Source: Adiantum capillus-veneris (Eukaryota; Streptophyta; Polypodiopsida; Polypodiales; Pteridaceae). Taken from it: DNA of 64,000 nucleotides. The notes under the pieces were generated by a model, which was given only the letters and a program-made list of their open reading frames with translations, was not told the origin of the DNA and made no database searches. The stretch spans positions 88,903,221 through 88,967,220 of the forward strand of contig CM043956.1 in NCBI GenBank assembly GCA_014529385.2, given 5' to 3'. Shown in pieces: positions 32,860 to 44,229 of the stretch. The position numbers and the translations under genes were made by a program. Within the stretch, counting starts at the first letter, position 1; each line of letters begins with the position of its first letter.

Positions 32860-34565
32860 ATGGAAGAATTTACACTTTATTCTTGGAACGTGAAGGGGCT
32901 TGAAACCCAGAAGAAGAGCTCCCTCTTCTGGGAGGAAGTCAAAAAAGGTAAGGAAATCAACTTTTGGGTGATTCAGGAGCATCATCTTCATGTTGCTAGC
33001 AAAAGAAAACAAACTATCGGAAAGAAGCTTGTTTTCTACAGAGAAGGGGACCAATGGGTATAGTAGCATTCTTTCTATTGTGGACAAGAATCTGGAGCCA
33101 AAGGTGGTGTTCAATCATCCCTTTGGGACAGATTTAGGAGTAAATATCAAGTGGATTGATCATAATATTACAGTCATCAACATAAATGGACCATGCTTGG
33201 CAAAGGAGAGAGCAAAGCTATAGGAACACCTGAAAGGAATCCAAGTCGAAGTGGAATGGTCTTTGGTGGAGACTTTAATATGATGGTAAAGAGAAAAGAC
33301 AGAACATGATCATTGAATATGTTGGTTGGATCTGAAAGATCCAAATGGCTAAGTCTGTGTGAGAATTGGACGCTAAAGGACATGTGGGAGGTGGGCCCTT
33401 CAGATAGCACACCAAGGTTCACGTACACTAGTTTGCAGTATTTCGACACGACATCTCGGTTGGATCGTTTTTATTGCTCTCATCAAGCCAATTGGCTATT
33501 CAAAATGAAGGTGGTGACTGCACAGAGCTTGTCAGATCGCCTATTGTTTAGCATAAAATTAATTTTTTTTAAAAGAAGAAGGTCATTGCCCCCAAGGTCA
33601 AAGAAATTACTAATGACAAGGACTCATCTCTTTAAAGACCTTCTTTTCAAAAGCATGGCCTTGAAGGCCATGAACAAGCTCTATAAAGATGTGGATGCAT
33701 CAAGCCCTAGGGCCTGAGATATGTTCGCCAAGAACATTAATAAAGAAATCGAACTTGTTGGACCTAGAAGGAAGAAATACCGTGTGGAGCGTCTAAAGAA
33801 GCTTGCTGATGAAGTGAATCTTCTGACCGTCAAAAAGCATGAAGGGTCGGCCTCTGAAGCTGAGCATAGAAGGTGGTTAGAAGCGAAGCATGAATTGACT
33901 GAGCAACAACTCGCAGAGGTTAGGAAGGCTAGAATTTTGTCCAAAGAAACTTTTCTACATCCGGAGGAAGCTAATAAAGCTTACTTTTTTAGGACCCTCA
34001 AAGTCAAGAGAAATTGAAACCTTGTCCATTCACTTACCGATTTGGTGGGGGGGGGGGGATGTGTGGTTAATGACCCCAATGAGATGGCTCGGCTAATGCT
34101 AGACCTCTTAGAACAGATCATAGGTCCAAAGTGAAGTGAATGAAGCCAGAACTACTATCCTAAGAAGTGTCCAAAAAACGGTTTTCAACACATACACCAA
34201 CCTTCTAGAGAGGGCGTTCTCCCGAGCATTACAGGCTCTAGGAAGAGAAAAGTCCCCTGGGTGGGACATTATGATTGTTCAGTTTTTAAAAGAATCATGG
34301 GATGTTCTTAAGACCCCGATCACTCGTTTGGCTAACAAATCACTAGCCGATGGAGCCCTTGACTTAAGCATCAAAAGGGACCTCATAAAACCTATCCCCA
34401 AACAAGTTTGCTATTTCCAAGTTAAACATTGGCGCCGAATCACTATGATGTCAGTAGCCTTATTGCCAAAACCATAGCCCTCAAGCTTTCTCCCCTTCTC
34501 GACAAAGTTATCACTCCCCATCAGCATGGATTCATAAAGGGGAGGTTCTTTGAGAACCTCTACTT
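32860..34565 (+). pseudogene. LINE 5' half: endonuclease and start of reverse transcriptase
   Basis: The element nicks DNA with an APE-type endonuclease and primes reverse transcription there. Pieces in three frames give, in order: the endonuclease start YSWNVKGLETQKK (32860), a changed catalytic Q-E-x-K segment (VIQEHH), GYSSILSIVDKN, GGDFNMM near 33261, SRLDRFYCS and LSDRLLFS (where SDH is usual), a Lys-rich linker (33721-34017), and the RT opening ALQALGREKSPGWD with KHWRRITMMSVA and QHGFIKGRFFENLY near 34520-34560. Frameshifts occur near 33040 and 33240, and stops at 33717 and 34017. The RT palm is absent; the sequence breaks at about 34565. An insert-free copy of the 3' half lies far away at 59900-61640. 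Confidence 0.78.
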
Positions 34566-34666
34566 TTAGAAAAGTGCACTCCAAATATTTTCATGGCCCT
34601 CAAAAAGCTAAGAGAAAATACCTAAACGAGATTTTCCATGGCTCATCCACAACTAAAAGTAGAGGT
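34556..34666. repeat. Inverted repeat of 15 bp at the LINE breakpoint
   Basis: AACCTCTACTTTTAG (34556-34570) recurs inverted at 34652-34666, enclosing 81 bases. The left arm overlaps the point where LINE similarity stops. It could be a short TIR element, a snap-back repair product, or chance. Confidence 0.7.
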
Positions 34667-35000
34667 TAGACAAAGTTGACTACGTGAGAAGAAGAGGAGT
34701 GGGAGACTCGCAAAAACCACATAGAGAGAGACAAAAAGAGTGCACCAAAAAACGTACCCCAAAGGCATATATAAAGGGGGAGAGGGAAAGCACATAAAAA
34801 AGGACAAAGAGAACTATGCAACATAATTGTTTTTTGGCAGTGACATTACATCAAGCCCACAATCCACCACCTTCTCCCTTAGCAGCCAAGGCATAGTCCT
34901 TTTGTCGATACCATTAGATATGTGCAAAGGACAACCATTTTCTTGGATTCAAAATCTCCTAGGACGTTGCCCATCCCTCTAGTGTCCCGAAAGCATGCTT
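34667..35000. other. No gene seen
   Basis: A purine-rich stretch (AGAGAGACAAAAAGAG, GGGGGAGAGGG) followed by ordinary AT-rich sequence. Nothing recognisable. Confidence 0.5.
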
Positions 35001-35345
35001 TACAACAAGGTAACTACCATTGACTTAAACCTCCTTGTTATCTACAACTTGAAACAAAAGTGTGTTTAAACTTTCATTTCTTGTTCACCTAAGATCATCC
35101 ATGTTTAGAAGAAGCATATGAGTAAGTATGCAGAACTATCTAAGTGTGGATGTCTGCGGGTTATGGACATATGTATGGGTACTTATGGGATAGAATCCTT
35201 CTTTTCTTTGTTATTTTGTTCACTTTAATTACCTCCTTCTTGATCACAGAAATGTGGTATGTGAAGTGTGCCTGATCCACTTATGGTTGCATGTGCACTA
35301 AGGTGTGTACTTAAGTGAATAGATGCGTAATTGTATGCAATCTTG
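35001..35345 (+). repeat. Dispersed repeat, copy 1
   Basis: About 340 bp align by eye with 46890-47225 in the same orientation, including TAGAAGAAGCATATGA, ACTACCTCCTTCTT and GCATGTGCACTAA. Similarity is roughly 75-80 per cent. It has no coding potential and belongs to an unidentified repeat family. Confidence 0.75.
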
Positions 35346-35467
35346 TCTTATGACTACCTTATTTACCTTCTTTGTGTACTGCAGGAGGGATGGCCTCACC
35401 AAAGAGGAATAACAAAAGGTACATTGTTAAAACATGAGTTGACCTTAATGAGAGAAGCTTCGGACGT

Positions 35468-36336
35468 TGGAAGGGGGGAAGGAAAAACACACCCAACAAC
35501 ACACACATGCCTCTCTATAGCTCTAGTGGAATCACATTACCATGATCCTCTCAAAAAGACACATCAAACAACCAAAATTCACTCCAATCACTCGTCTACA
35601 CACACCCAAGCACACAATCACACAACAAAATCACAACTTATTGCATTCCAATTGTTGTAATTTCTTCTCAATTCTCAATCACACACATAACACCTCTCTC
35701 TTTGCACACACATCAATTGGCTTGGGGATCTCACACACAACCTACACACGCCGACGCCTTTGCCCAAGAGAAGAGACGAGAAGAGAAGAAGGGATGGGGG
35801 AGACAACACTAGAGATGATGCAATCAAAGCTTGCTTTTTTTCCAAGTGATTGGCTATGGTGGAGCATACACAAAAAGGCTCTCTCAGAGATCTCTTTACT
35901 TCGTTGTCATAAACCTAGTATCCAAAAAATGCTAGGCTACGAAGACTAAAATATCTCTCAATTGGTGATGAATTAGCCTACGTGCATGAGACACGTAAAC
36001 ATCCGGAATGGTCTTTTCCTTTTTCCAATCACCACATGGCTTTTCAATCCTCCTCATGCAGTCAAATTAACTCACCCACTTTCCTTTCCACCACTCACCA
36101 CATTGCCTTCACTTCCCAAATTGCCTTGCATGGCCTAAGAGGCTTTTTACACGAAGAACCTTCTTTGATGCATTGAATCTGTTTCTTGGTCCACATAGCC
36201 ACATAAGTCATACACATCACAAAATATTTTGTCTGCATTGGGTCTTCACATATGCTCTAAAATTCTTTCACCCATATGTAAGCAGGACACTACCTTCCAC
36301 ACTTTCTAGCATCAACACTTTTTGGCTGCACCATCA
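35468..36336 (-). repeat. 3' LTR of the second pol-less element
   Basis: It matches 39709-40621 along its length, with several small indels; shared phrases include CCAAGTGATTGGCTATGG and TTGGCTTGGGG. An imperfect palindrome GTTGAGCATTCATGCTCAAC lies just outside at 36351-36370. Confidence 0.7.
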
Positions 36337-36684
36337 TTTCCCACCTCTTAGTTGAGCATTCATGCTCAACCACAAGTATATTTATTCAAACATCTATTGT
36401 CCAACATGTGAAATCCCTACTAACAAATAAAAACAAAAGCATCTATATGTAAAAAGTTTTATTTAAAGTACCACAGAAGGTTGTAGCTAGGTGGATTGCC
36501 CATTCCCTTACATCACTTTCTTCAATCCACCTAGATAAGAAACAAACACCTCTACCTCTTTCAGACAAGAGAGACCTCTCCTAGTTCAAATTGGTAGCTT
36601 GAATTTTAGCCATCAGATTCACATCAAAACCCCAATCAGATTCACATCAAAACCTGCATGATCAAAAGAGTCTATGCATGGCTT

Positions 36685-37119
36685 CTAAACATCAATATAA
36701 GTTTTTGACACCTGTTGAACTTGTGGCTTGGAAGTACTCCACCAAATGTCAAAAAGAACCTTGCATAGCCTAAGCCTTGCCACAAAACCTACCATAACAT
36801 CTCTAAGAGCATAGCTAAAAGCATCTCCAACCAATAAATTAAGGTCGTCATTCACAACAAGAGCTTTATCTATATCCCTAACTTCATGAGAGCAATCCAC
36901 AGATCCTTGTACTTGCTCATGTTCTAGATCCATCATAACTTCTTGCACACCCTCTGGCATCTCATGCATATTTGATACATATTTATCAACATGCATAAGA
37001 TCATATTCCATCATAACTTCTTGCACACCCTCTGGCATCTCATGCATATTTGATACATATTTATCAACATGCATAAGATCATATTCCTCTACCGCGAGTA
37101 GGAAGAGCCTATATCCCAA
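36685..37119 (-). CDS. Unrecognised ORF with a 26-codon tandem duplication
   Basis: A 145-codon minus-strand frame next to the 3' LTR. A 78-bp unit is repeated exactly in tandem (36931-37008 and 37009-37086), which keeps the frame and doubles 26 residues around YVSNMHEMPEGVQEVMM. The remainder is mildly acidic and has a hydrophobic stretch (VGFVARLRLCKVLFDIWW). I do not recognise it. It may be a remnant of an element gene or a captured host sequence; the recent in-frame duplication alone does not show selection. Confidence 0.35.
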   Translation of the reverse strand: MGYRLFLLAVEEYDLMHVDKYVSNMHEMPEGVQEVMMEYDLMHVDKYVSNMHEMPEGVQEVMMDLEHEQVQGSVDCSHEVRDIDKALVVNDDLNLLVGDAFSYALRDVMVGFVARLRLCKVLFDIWWSTSKPQVQQVSKTYIDV

Positions 37120-39109
37120 GTAGTGTCCATATCTAGAGAGCTGCTATAGCTTGACTCGTTCTCCTCTTCTGTTTTGAGATATGGAATCTCTTCCATCTCT
37201 ATTGCTTCAACCCTGTTTGTTGAAAACCTCACTTTCTAATCATGAGCACCAACCAAAAGAACCTGATTAACCATACCTGAACTGGACAACACATCCTTTG
37301 TCTTGTCTGGAGTCACTTTAATCTCATCAACAACTAGAATCTCTCTAGCTAGTAGCATAGGCATAGGTATAACCCTATCTTTCTATAACCAAAGAACCCT
37401 TGGCTCTTCTCGCACACAAAAATTTTCTTTCACCAGCTTGGTCTTTCTCTCTACAATAGCAGGTAGCATAAAAAACATCGCATATGAAAACCCATGCTTC
37501 ATCTTATGCTTCTTGAAAATCTTCTCTATCCTGCCTCTTGCAAAAATCACTACTTTTGCATACGTTGTTAGCGTGAAAACAAGAAGGAAAACAAGAACCT
37601 CTATAGTGTTGCACACACCACACCATCGGGAGGAAACACAAATAAGTTGCAGAAAACACCTATGTCGAATACCTGTAAAGTTGGGCGGGAAACAGCCCTA
37701 ACCCAAACCACGATCAAAATTGTTGAAAACCAAGATCATAAATACATCTCGTGTCATGTAGACCTCCGTAGAGTATCCATATGCTTGATTCCGACAACAG
37801 ACAAGAGAGTTACAAGATTTCGAAGATGGGGTCTCTCTCAAAAGCTCCAAAAAAGCTAGTTTTGTTAGGAAAAAAGGTGTGCAGGGAACTGCAGATATTA
37901 AAAGGGGATTTTTTTTTGCTCTTATCCCAAGGGATTTTCTCTCTCCTCTTAGCCGACATGGTCCTCTCCTTGGACACCTTTTAATTGGTCCTCTCCTTGG
38001 ACACCTTTTATTTGGTCTAATTTTGACCTTTTTTGGGTCAAAAATGAGTTGTCGATGACCATTTGACCAAGGAATGGGGTGGGGGCAAGTGTCCGAGGAC
38101 CAAAAGCGTGGCCAGGCGCTCCTTATACCCTCCAATTTCCACTTGCTCCCCCCATGTGGGATTACTCCATTGCCACTTGGCACCATCCTCCCACCTCCCC
38201 AACTTCCCCAAAAAATTTCAGCTTCTCCCAAAGCATGAGGAGACTTCTCGGACAATTTTCCCCGAGGCATATCTTGCTACTCTGGCCACCGAATGATGCA
38301 CCATAACACACGGCTCAAAACCCATCATCTCGACTATCTCCAGAAATATAAAACTTCAGCATTTCTAATCTTAGACCCCCAAGTTGGCCTAGTTGCCCTT
38401 CTCGCATGCACCTGCAATCACCTTCTAAGTTGAGACACCCGCTTCGGATGCTCATAGCTCATGATGTACAAGTCAGATTCACAAGCTATAAAGCACTGCT
38501 GAAAAAACTTATTAAAAACCATATTTTGGAGTCTCAAAAATCCCAAAACCTTAGCATTCAAGCTTGGCAAAATCACACCTTTGTACATGGATTTTTACAA
38601 GGCCACTTCCAAAACTTGCAGGGCTATGTACACATATATACATGAGGCTAGTGGGCAAGCTTTTTGGCATGACCTGGTGATTTCATGCGTATCCAAAAAA
38701 TGCCTGACAACGTCACAGGTCCATCTAGTTTGATTTTGTCACAAGCATCCTCATGCAGGCAATCCATATACTTACTTAGCTTCAAAACATTGCATTTTTT
38801 GCACCAATTATCTTGATAAGCTACGACAAAAGGGCTTTGAGCTCTCTCTTGAACTTTTGAAATTCATCATCCACGATTGGCTTCAAACTTTCCAGATTTT
38901 GCTTTACTTTATCCAACTTCATATCCGCCATAAATTTGTGCCAAAAAGACGCTTCCACGCTTTTTAGTTTTCCTTCTCTTCATCACACAACCTATTGTAC
39001 CATATACTTGCTTTACCCACGAACCAAGAGCAAACAAACTTGAATCGCACCTTCTTCGCTCAACAGTCCACTCTCTAGTAGAAATAGTCCATAACTGTGT
39101 AGCCATGTT
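37120..39109. other. Internal non-coding region of the second pol-less element
   Basis: No domain is recognised. A 27-bp unit containing GGTCCTCTCCTTGGACACC is tandemly repeated at about 37961-38012. The 190-codon minus frame at 37698-38270 reads as low-complexity Pro/Arg/Gly text and is probably not a gene. Confidence 0.5.
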
Positions 39110-39739
39110 CTTGCATCTTCAACCCCATTGAAAACTAGAAATCATAACCACATCTCTTCAATGACACCTATTGTCTATCCAGCATCTTTAAAACCTCTTT
39201 TTTCTTCAACCAAGGAGCAATTAGCCTCAGTCGAGGCACAAGAAGATCGAAAGACGAAAAGGGGAGACACACTCTCAGACACACCCGACAACATATGAAC
39301 GTCTTTCTATAGCTCAAGTGGAATCACAACATCTTGATCCTCTCAAAAAACCACATCAAACAACCAAAATTCTCTTCAATCACTCATTTACACACACCCA
39401 AGCACATAATTACACACAAAATCACAGCTTATTGTATTCCAACCATCATAATTGCTTGTCAATTCGTAACTACACTCATAACACCTTGCATAACATGTAT
39501 GTTGGCTAAAGCTTTATCAACCAGTACGTGTGACTCCACATCCACATCTAACATTGGGCATCTTCAACCCCAGTGGAAACTAGAAATCTTGACCACATCT
39601 CTTCAAAGACACCTGCTCTTCAAAATTTGTTTATCCAGTATCTTCAAAACGTGTTTTTCCTTCAACCAAGGAGCAATCAATGTGCTCCTCCGTGGGGGCA
39701 CCAAAATATGGAAAGGGGGAAAGGAGAAACATAATTGAC

Positions 39740-39780
<41 letters not shown>

Positions 39781-39930
39781 CTATAGCTCAAGTGGAATCA
39801 CAGCACCCAGATCCTCTCAAAAAAAGCATCCAACAACCAAAATTCACTGCAATCAAGTCCCTTCTACACACCCAAGCACACAATCACACACAAAATCACA
39901 TTTTGTTGCCTTCCAATTGTCATGATCACT
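39110..39930. repeat. Tandem duplication of leader plus LTR end
   Basis: The segment 39110-39505 (CATCTTCAACCCC..GGAGCAATT, then about 250 bp of LTR) is repeated at 39545-39930, directly at the 5' LTR. The element therefore has a second, truncated LTR end inside its leader. Confidence 0.8.
39683..39705 (-). other. Probable primer-binding site
   Basis: On the minus strand TTTTGGTGCCCCCACGGAG lies 3-4 bases inside the 5' LTR edge. It resembles the TGGCGCCCACCGTGGGG-type sites of plant Gypsy elements but is not an exact match, so the tRNA is not certain. Confidence 0.45.
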
Positions 39931-40621
39931 TCTCAATTCTCAACCACACACATAATACCTCTCTCTTTGCACACACACTAATTGGCTTGGGGGGGCTCAC
40001 ACACAACCTACACATGTCGATGCCTTTGCACAAGAGAAGAGAAGAGAAGAAGGGATTGGGAGACAACACCAAAGATGATGCAGTCGAAGCTTGTTTTTTC
40101 CCCAAGTGATTGGCTATGGTGGAGCATACACAAGAAGGATCTCCCAGAGCTCTCTTTCCTTCTGTCATGCTCACAGTCTTCAAAAGAAGTAGGTTACAAA
40201 AACTAAAATATCTTTCAATTGGTTTCAAACTAGGTTATGTGAATGACATGTCTTTTCCTTCTGTCACATAGCCCATTTTACAAAAAACGAGTTTTACAAA
40301 AGTTTTACAGAATGGGACTTTTCGGCCCTCCTTATGCAGTCAAGTTAAGTTACTTACCCATTTTCCTTTCCACCACTCACCACATGGCCTTCACTTCCCA
40401 ACATGCCTTGCATGGTTAGGAGGGCTTTCACATGAAGAACCTTCTTTGAAGCATCAAATCCCTACCTTGGTCCACATAGCCGCATAAGTCATACACATCA
40501 GGAACTCTTTTTTCCACACTGGGGCTTTACACATGCTCTGACATTCTTGCACCCATCTATAAGCACCCTTGATAATGTTTTCCACACTTTCTGGCATCGA
40601 CACTTTTTGGTTGCACCAACA
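39709..40621 (-). repeat. 5' LTR of the second pol-less element
   Basis: About 913 bp matching 35468-36336. It includes an expanded (CA)n tract at 39744-39779 that the other copy lacks, which accounts for part of the length difference. Confidence 0.7.
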
Positions 40622-40671
40622 TCCCAAAAATACCAAAGAGATGTGATATATACATCACGAGAGATAATCAC

Positions 40672-40978
40672 ATGGAGTCCCAGTGTGCCAACTTTGTGGT
40701 ATCATTTAAGAAGCAAGATGAGGCATGGGCTATTATGATAAAGTCCATGATCAACAATGCCAAACTATGCTTGCAAGATGGACAGTGGAAAGGGCTTGAG
40801 ATACGTGACAAGTTGCTTGCCCCTCGGTGGTCCAACTTGAAAGTTGGGGGCACAACGGGCGAGCTGGTTTGCAAATGCAATAGAGCAACAAAGGCCTTAG
40901 AATGGGGAGGGATAACAACATACTTTCACAACTCTGTAACTCATTGGTCCCCTTGGCTATGTAAGGTAGGAAGTGAAG
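40672..40978 (+). other. Protein-like open stretch of unknown origin
   Basis: From ATG 40672 the plus strand is open and continues into the neighbouring LTR, to 41109. The part before the LTR reads like real protein (FKKQDEAWAIMIKSMINNAK, LLAPRWSNLKVGG), with normal composition. It could be a fragment of a captured gene or an element ORF that the LTR at 40979 interrupts. No domain is recognised. Confidence 0.3.
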
Positions 40979-41169
40979 TGTGCGAGCGAGCGAGAGCATG
41001 TGTGAGTGTGTGCAGCAATGGAGAAGAGAGGAGAAGAGGAGACCTTGTGTTTGCAGGGGCTGAAACTCACTCTCTACATGTGAGCCCCCTTATTCTATTA
41101 TATACATAGTGATTAAGTATAGTGGGCGGGCACCTGGCCTAACCGGCCACATGGGGCTTTACCCCAACA
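40979..41169 (-). repeat. 3' LTR of the gutted Copia element
   Basis: On the minus strand it starts TGTTGGGGTAAAGCCCC. It is the inverted counterpart of 46359-46543, with about a dozen differences by eye. A minus-strand GCATGGGAGGC just upstream serves as purine tract. Confidence 0.85.
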
Positions 41170-41252
41170 GCCTCCCATGCGAAGGCCAATGTGGTCGTGA
41201 GAGAGAAAAGAAAACCATACAAAACCTGTACAAGGCCATCACAAGTATGACC

Positions 41253-41642
41253 TCAGCCAACACTCACTGGCTCACTGAATCTGTGTGCATCTAGCTCTAA
41301 TAGTAAAGAAAGTATAGAGCGATTGACACCATACTCCTCACCAAAGCCACACACATCCTGCAGGTATATCACCATACGCTGCAAAGTGCCCCTATGCTCA
41401 AGGCCAACGTCAGTCACTACATGACTAACTACTTTCAATGCAAATGCACCTACTGTAAATGCAATCTCGGGTCTCGAGATCAGTATTTCATACATGAGAC
41501 TCCCATATGCTGATGCAATCCTAGCAATATCTGCCAATCTGACCATCTCAGTCAAATCTGGCTCAGAACTCCACTCATGGGAATCACCCTGACACCCGAA
41601 CTCCGATCCTTGGAATCCATCCTCGTGTCCATCGCATGTCAC
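41253..41642 (-). pseudogene. Copia RT connection segment
   Basis: The frame holds the Copia signature of this region in altered form: ASAYGSLMYEILISRPEIAFTVG and GLEHRGTLQRMVIYLQD, corresponding to the usual VGSLMYAMxxTRPDI and WxAxKRIxRYLKG. RNase H is not seen downstream. Confidence 0.75.
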
Positions 41643-41666
41643 ATGCGCACCAAGAGCATCTGTTTG

Positions 41667-41975
41667 TCATGAACCCTGTGTGGTAAGAGCAATGCGTAGC
41701 TCTAACTCACACACATCGTCCTTTGGCCTAAGCATATCCATGAATGACTGAATCACGGCTGAATCCTTAGCACTCATGCCATCCATGTATGTCATCATAT
41801 CCATGAATGACATGCCCTGTTGCACAATCGTCTGCACAACTGACTCAACATGCTCACAAACTGGAGCATCATGCAACCTATTCACAAAGAAGACATGCCT
41901 CATCTCTCTACATGGCTGCGTACTCATGAAGACTGTGCCATCTCGTACGTGACATACTCGCATTGCATGAATCAT
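41667..41975 (-). pseudogene. Copia internal remnant, unassigned
   Basis: A 102-codon minus-strand frame between the protease and RT pieces. It has repeated MSFMDMMTYMDGM-like Met/Asp-rich text from a short internal repeat. It may be the deletion-scarred integrase-RT junction; no motif is recognised. Confidence 0.3.
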
Positions 41976-42089
41976 GCCAACACTGGCACCTCTCGCTATG
42001 ACTAGCTATCCATGATGCAATCTGAAATTGTGCTCATCTAGCACTACCTGGCATCCACTGTCTCGTAACTAACTCACAAAGATCAAGCT

Positions 42090-42866
42090 CTACGTCAAAC
42101 TTGGCACATGACTTACATCTCGCAATACGTATGATGAACCACTTGGTAACAATAGTCTGGCATCTCCTTCACCAACTATGTCATGTACTAAACCATCAGC
42201 TAGACACACACGTCCAAGCATACCACTAGCATATGTGCTAAACCACTCACAACTCGGTGTGACATGAAACCTAGCACTCATATCTAGTATCCAATTTGAA
42301 GGTAATGTGTCGTCAAAAACCAACATAAGAAAGTCACAAGTAAACATGGAAGCAAAGGTGACATATCCGTCATCCGTAGCCACATGCGCTACATTTGTTC
42401 CCATGACAGCCAAAGTGATAGCATCCCTCCTGTGTTGTCTCCTGTGCTGTCTCCTCCGCCAAAAACAATGCCTACGTACATGACCTGTATGACCACAATG
42501 CCAACACACAACGTCTCTATGTCTGCAAGATCGTTTTTTGATTGTAGGCATCTCTCTAGACTCATTTGTGCCAAAAGCATTGCACAATCTTTGTCATAAC
42601 TCTCTAGTTGTACATGCATCCAAACCAATGCAATAAACAGACTCACCAAGGTGTAATGTGATCGTCGAACGTGCAAGGTCATCCAAGTCCTCCCACTCAT
42701 CATCAGTTATAGACTTTGGCCTAGCATCCATTCTCTGTAGTGGCAACACTTGGCCCAATTGAGTCAATGCATCATGCATACCTGCTTTCCAATGCTCAAA
42801 GTTTGAACCATCAAACTTTGTATGGAAAAGCACAAATCCTGACAATGATGTACATGCCAAATCCAT
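42090..42866 (-). pseudogene. Copia gag, zinc knuckle and altered protease
   Basis: Gag starts MDLACTSLSGFVLF at 42866 with a UBN2-type FDGSNFEHWKAGM segment, and stops at 42594. The next frame (42587-42090) has the zinc knuckle CWHCGHTGHVRRHC (42465-42506), a basic Arg/His tract and a protease-like part, in which the catalytic DSGA is replaced by DMSA (WILDMSARFHVT). The rest of the protease fold (RLLLPSGSSYVLRDVSHVP) is recognisable. With the triad changed it cannot be an active aspartic protease of the usual kind. Confidence 0.8.
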
Positions 42867-43083
42867 GGTGATAACCTATGACAAGACCAAGCACAAGTCG
42901 ATCAACTAACAATAGCCAAAGCCTGGCTAACTCATACACCAATTATTGTCAAGATACAACATAAGCTGGCATAAGCAGTATAAGAGAAGTATCAGCAAAT
43001 ATGGCGATCAACGTAACGAAACAAAATGAGCAAAACCCCTCAAATGATGCCAAAAAACCCGCTCTAATCCAAGAGCACTATGT

Positions 43084-44229
43084 GGTAATTGATGAAACTA
43101 TCATCAACAATCTCCCTCCTGAAGAGATTACCACATATATGTCAAATGACGTAATTGGGTGAGCAAACACTCTCACAATGCGATGCCAAAACACTATGGC
43201 AAAGCAACCACTGAGTGCCACATGCAATCAAAACATGATCAAACCATGCGCATAAAATAAAAAACTCGCAAGAAAAATCCGGCAGAGTTTCGGCAGTATT
43301 TGGCTATCTAACCATAATAAACATACATGACATAACCATGCTCAAAACCATGAGCAAATCATGCACAAAATCTGCACTCAAGCATACATGAGCTGCCCCA
43401 AAGTCTCAACTCCCTAAATTTGGAAAACAATTATTGTAATCCAAAACATAAAGTGCATCAACAGCACTCTACAAGCGAGGCATACACTAGCATAAACTTG
43501 GATGCAAACCAACCAAAATATGGCACAAATTGATGCTCAAAATAGCTGCAAATCAACCCACATATGCCATTGCAAGGCAAATAATACCATCTGTTGAAAA
43601 GCGCACATCATGTGCATTCACATGGAAATATAAACGAGCATCAAGCATGTACCAAATGTGTAGAAAATGAGCATCCAAATCAGCTGAAAATTCAGCTCAC
43701 AATCATGCTAAATATGCTCACAATCATTCAGCTCACAAGCATGCTAAAAATGCTTGTAAAACTCTTTGCAAATCCATGCACCACACTCTTGAAATCTGCT
43801 TAAGCGCACAAGTCAATGCACATAACCTGTGGATGAATGTGACTCTCAAATCCTGAGAGTCCACAGGAATGCATACATCCACAAAGTGTTCTCAACGTAT
43901 GCGCATAAATTTGTTGAAAATCTCAACCCACACTCTCTTCATTGAGAGCAAAACATCAATGTGCAAAATAAGAGAATGAAAAAGCTCAATCCGAGCTCTC
44001 CAAATGTAGAAAATCACCACAATAGGCATACATAATCTTCAACTTTCCAAATACCCTGGAGCCGGTCAGCCCATATCTCCCAAACCATTCAGAATTTGCA
44101 AAAACTTCCTTTTGCAAAGTTGTAGACCACGCCAAAATGGTTGTGAGCAAAGGGAATGGACCTGAAATGCGTATTTTTAACAAGTCAAAATAGATCTGTA
44201 AAAATATGTAGCTGTGTACCCTAGATGTG
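43084..44229. other. No gene; possible short LTR-like junction at 43091-43146
   Basis: At 43091-43145 TGTGGTAAT and ATTACCACA form inverted ends around TGATGATAG-type text and a minus-strand tract AGGAGGGAGATTG. It resembles a purine tract and LTR start placed next to a primer site, without a full LTR. The rest is AT-rich; ATGCTCACAATCATTCAGCTCACAAGC-like phrases repeat loosely near 43690-43745. No gene is seen. Confidence 0.4.

Larger units (their letters stand above)
35468..40621 (-). mobile_element. Second pol-less LTR retrotransposon, minus strand
   Basis: About 0.87-0.91 kb at 35468-36336 recurs at 39709-40621. Both copies start with TG and end with CA on each strand. On the minus strand a purine tract (AAGAGGTGGGAAA) precedes the left copy, and a primer-like site (TTTTGGTGCCCCCACGG) lies inside the right copy. 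The internal 3.4 kb has no pol domain. The flanking 5-mers (GACGT and TCCCA) do not match, so one end may have been altered, which is consistent with the duplications at 39110-39930. Confidence 0.65.
40979..43083 (-). mobile_element. Gutted Copia retrotransposon, minus strand
   Basis: On the minus strand: gag (42594-42866), zinc knuckle and protease-like part (42090-42587), a middle frame (41667-41975), the RT connection segment (41253-41642), a purine-rich tract and a 191-bp LTR (40979-41169). Integrase and most of RT are missing. A degenerate primer site (TTGGATTAGAGCGGG) lies at 43066-43082, but no matching 5' LTR follows. The same LTR family, in plus orientation with its primer site, is at 46359-46566. 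Confidence 0.8.

Noticed and set aside
37698-38270. 190-codon Pro/Gly/Arg-rich minus-strand frame
   Set aside because: Contains a translated 27-bp tandem repeat and low-complexity text; no domain, and no similar frame seen elsewhere.
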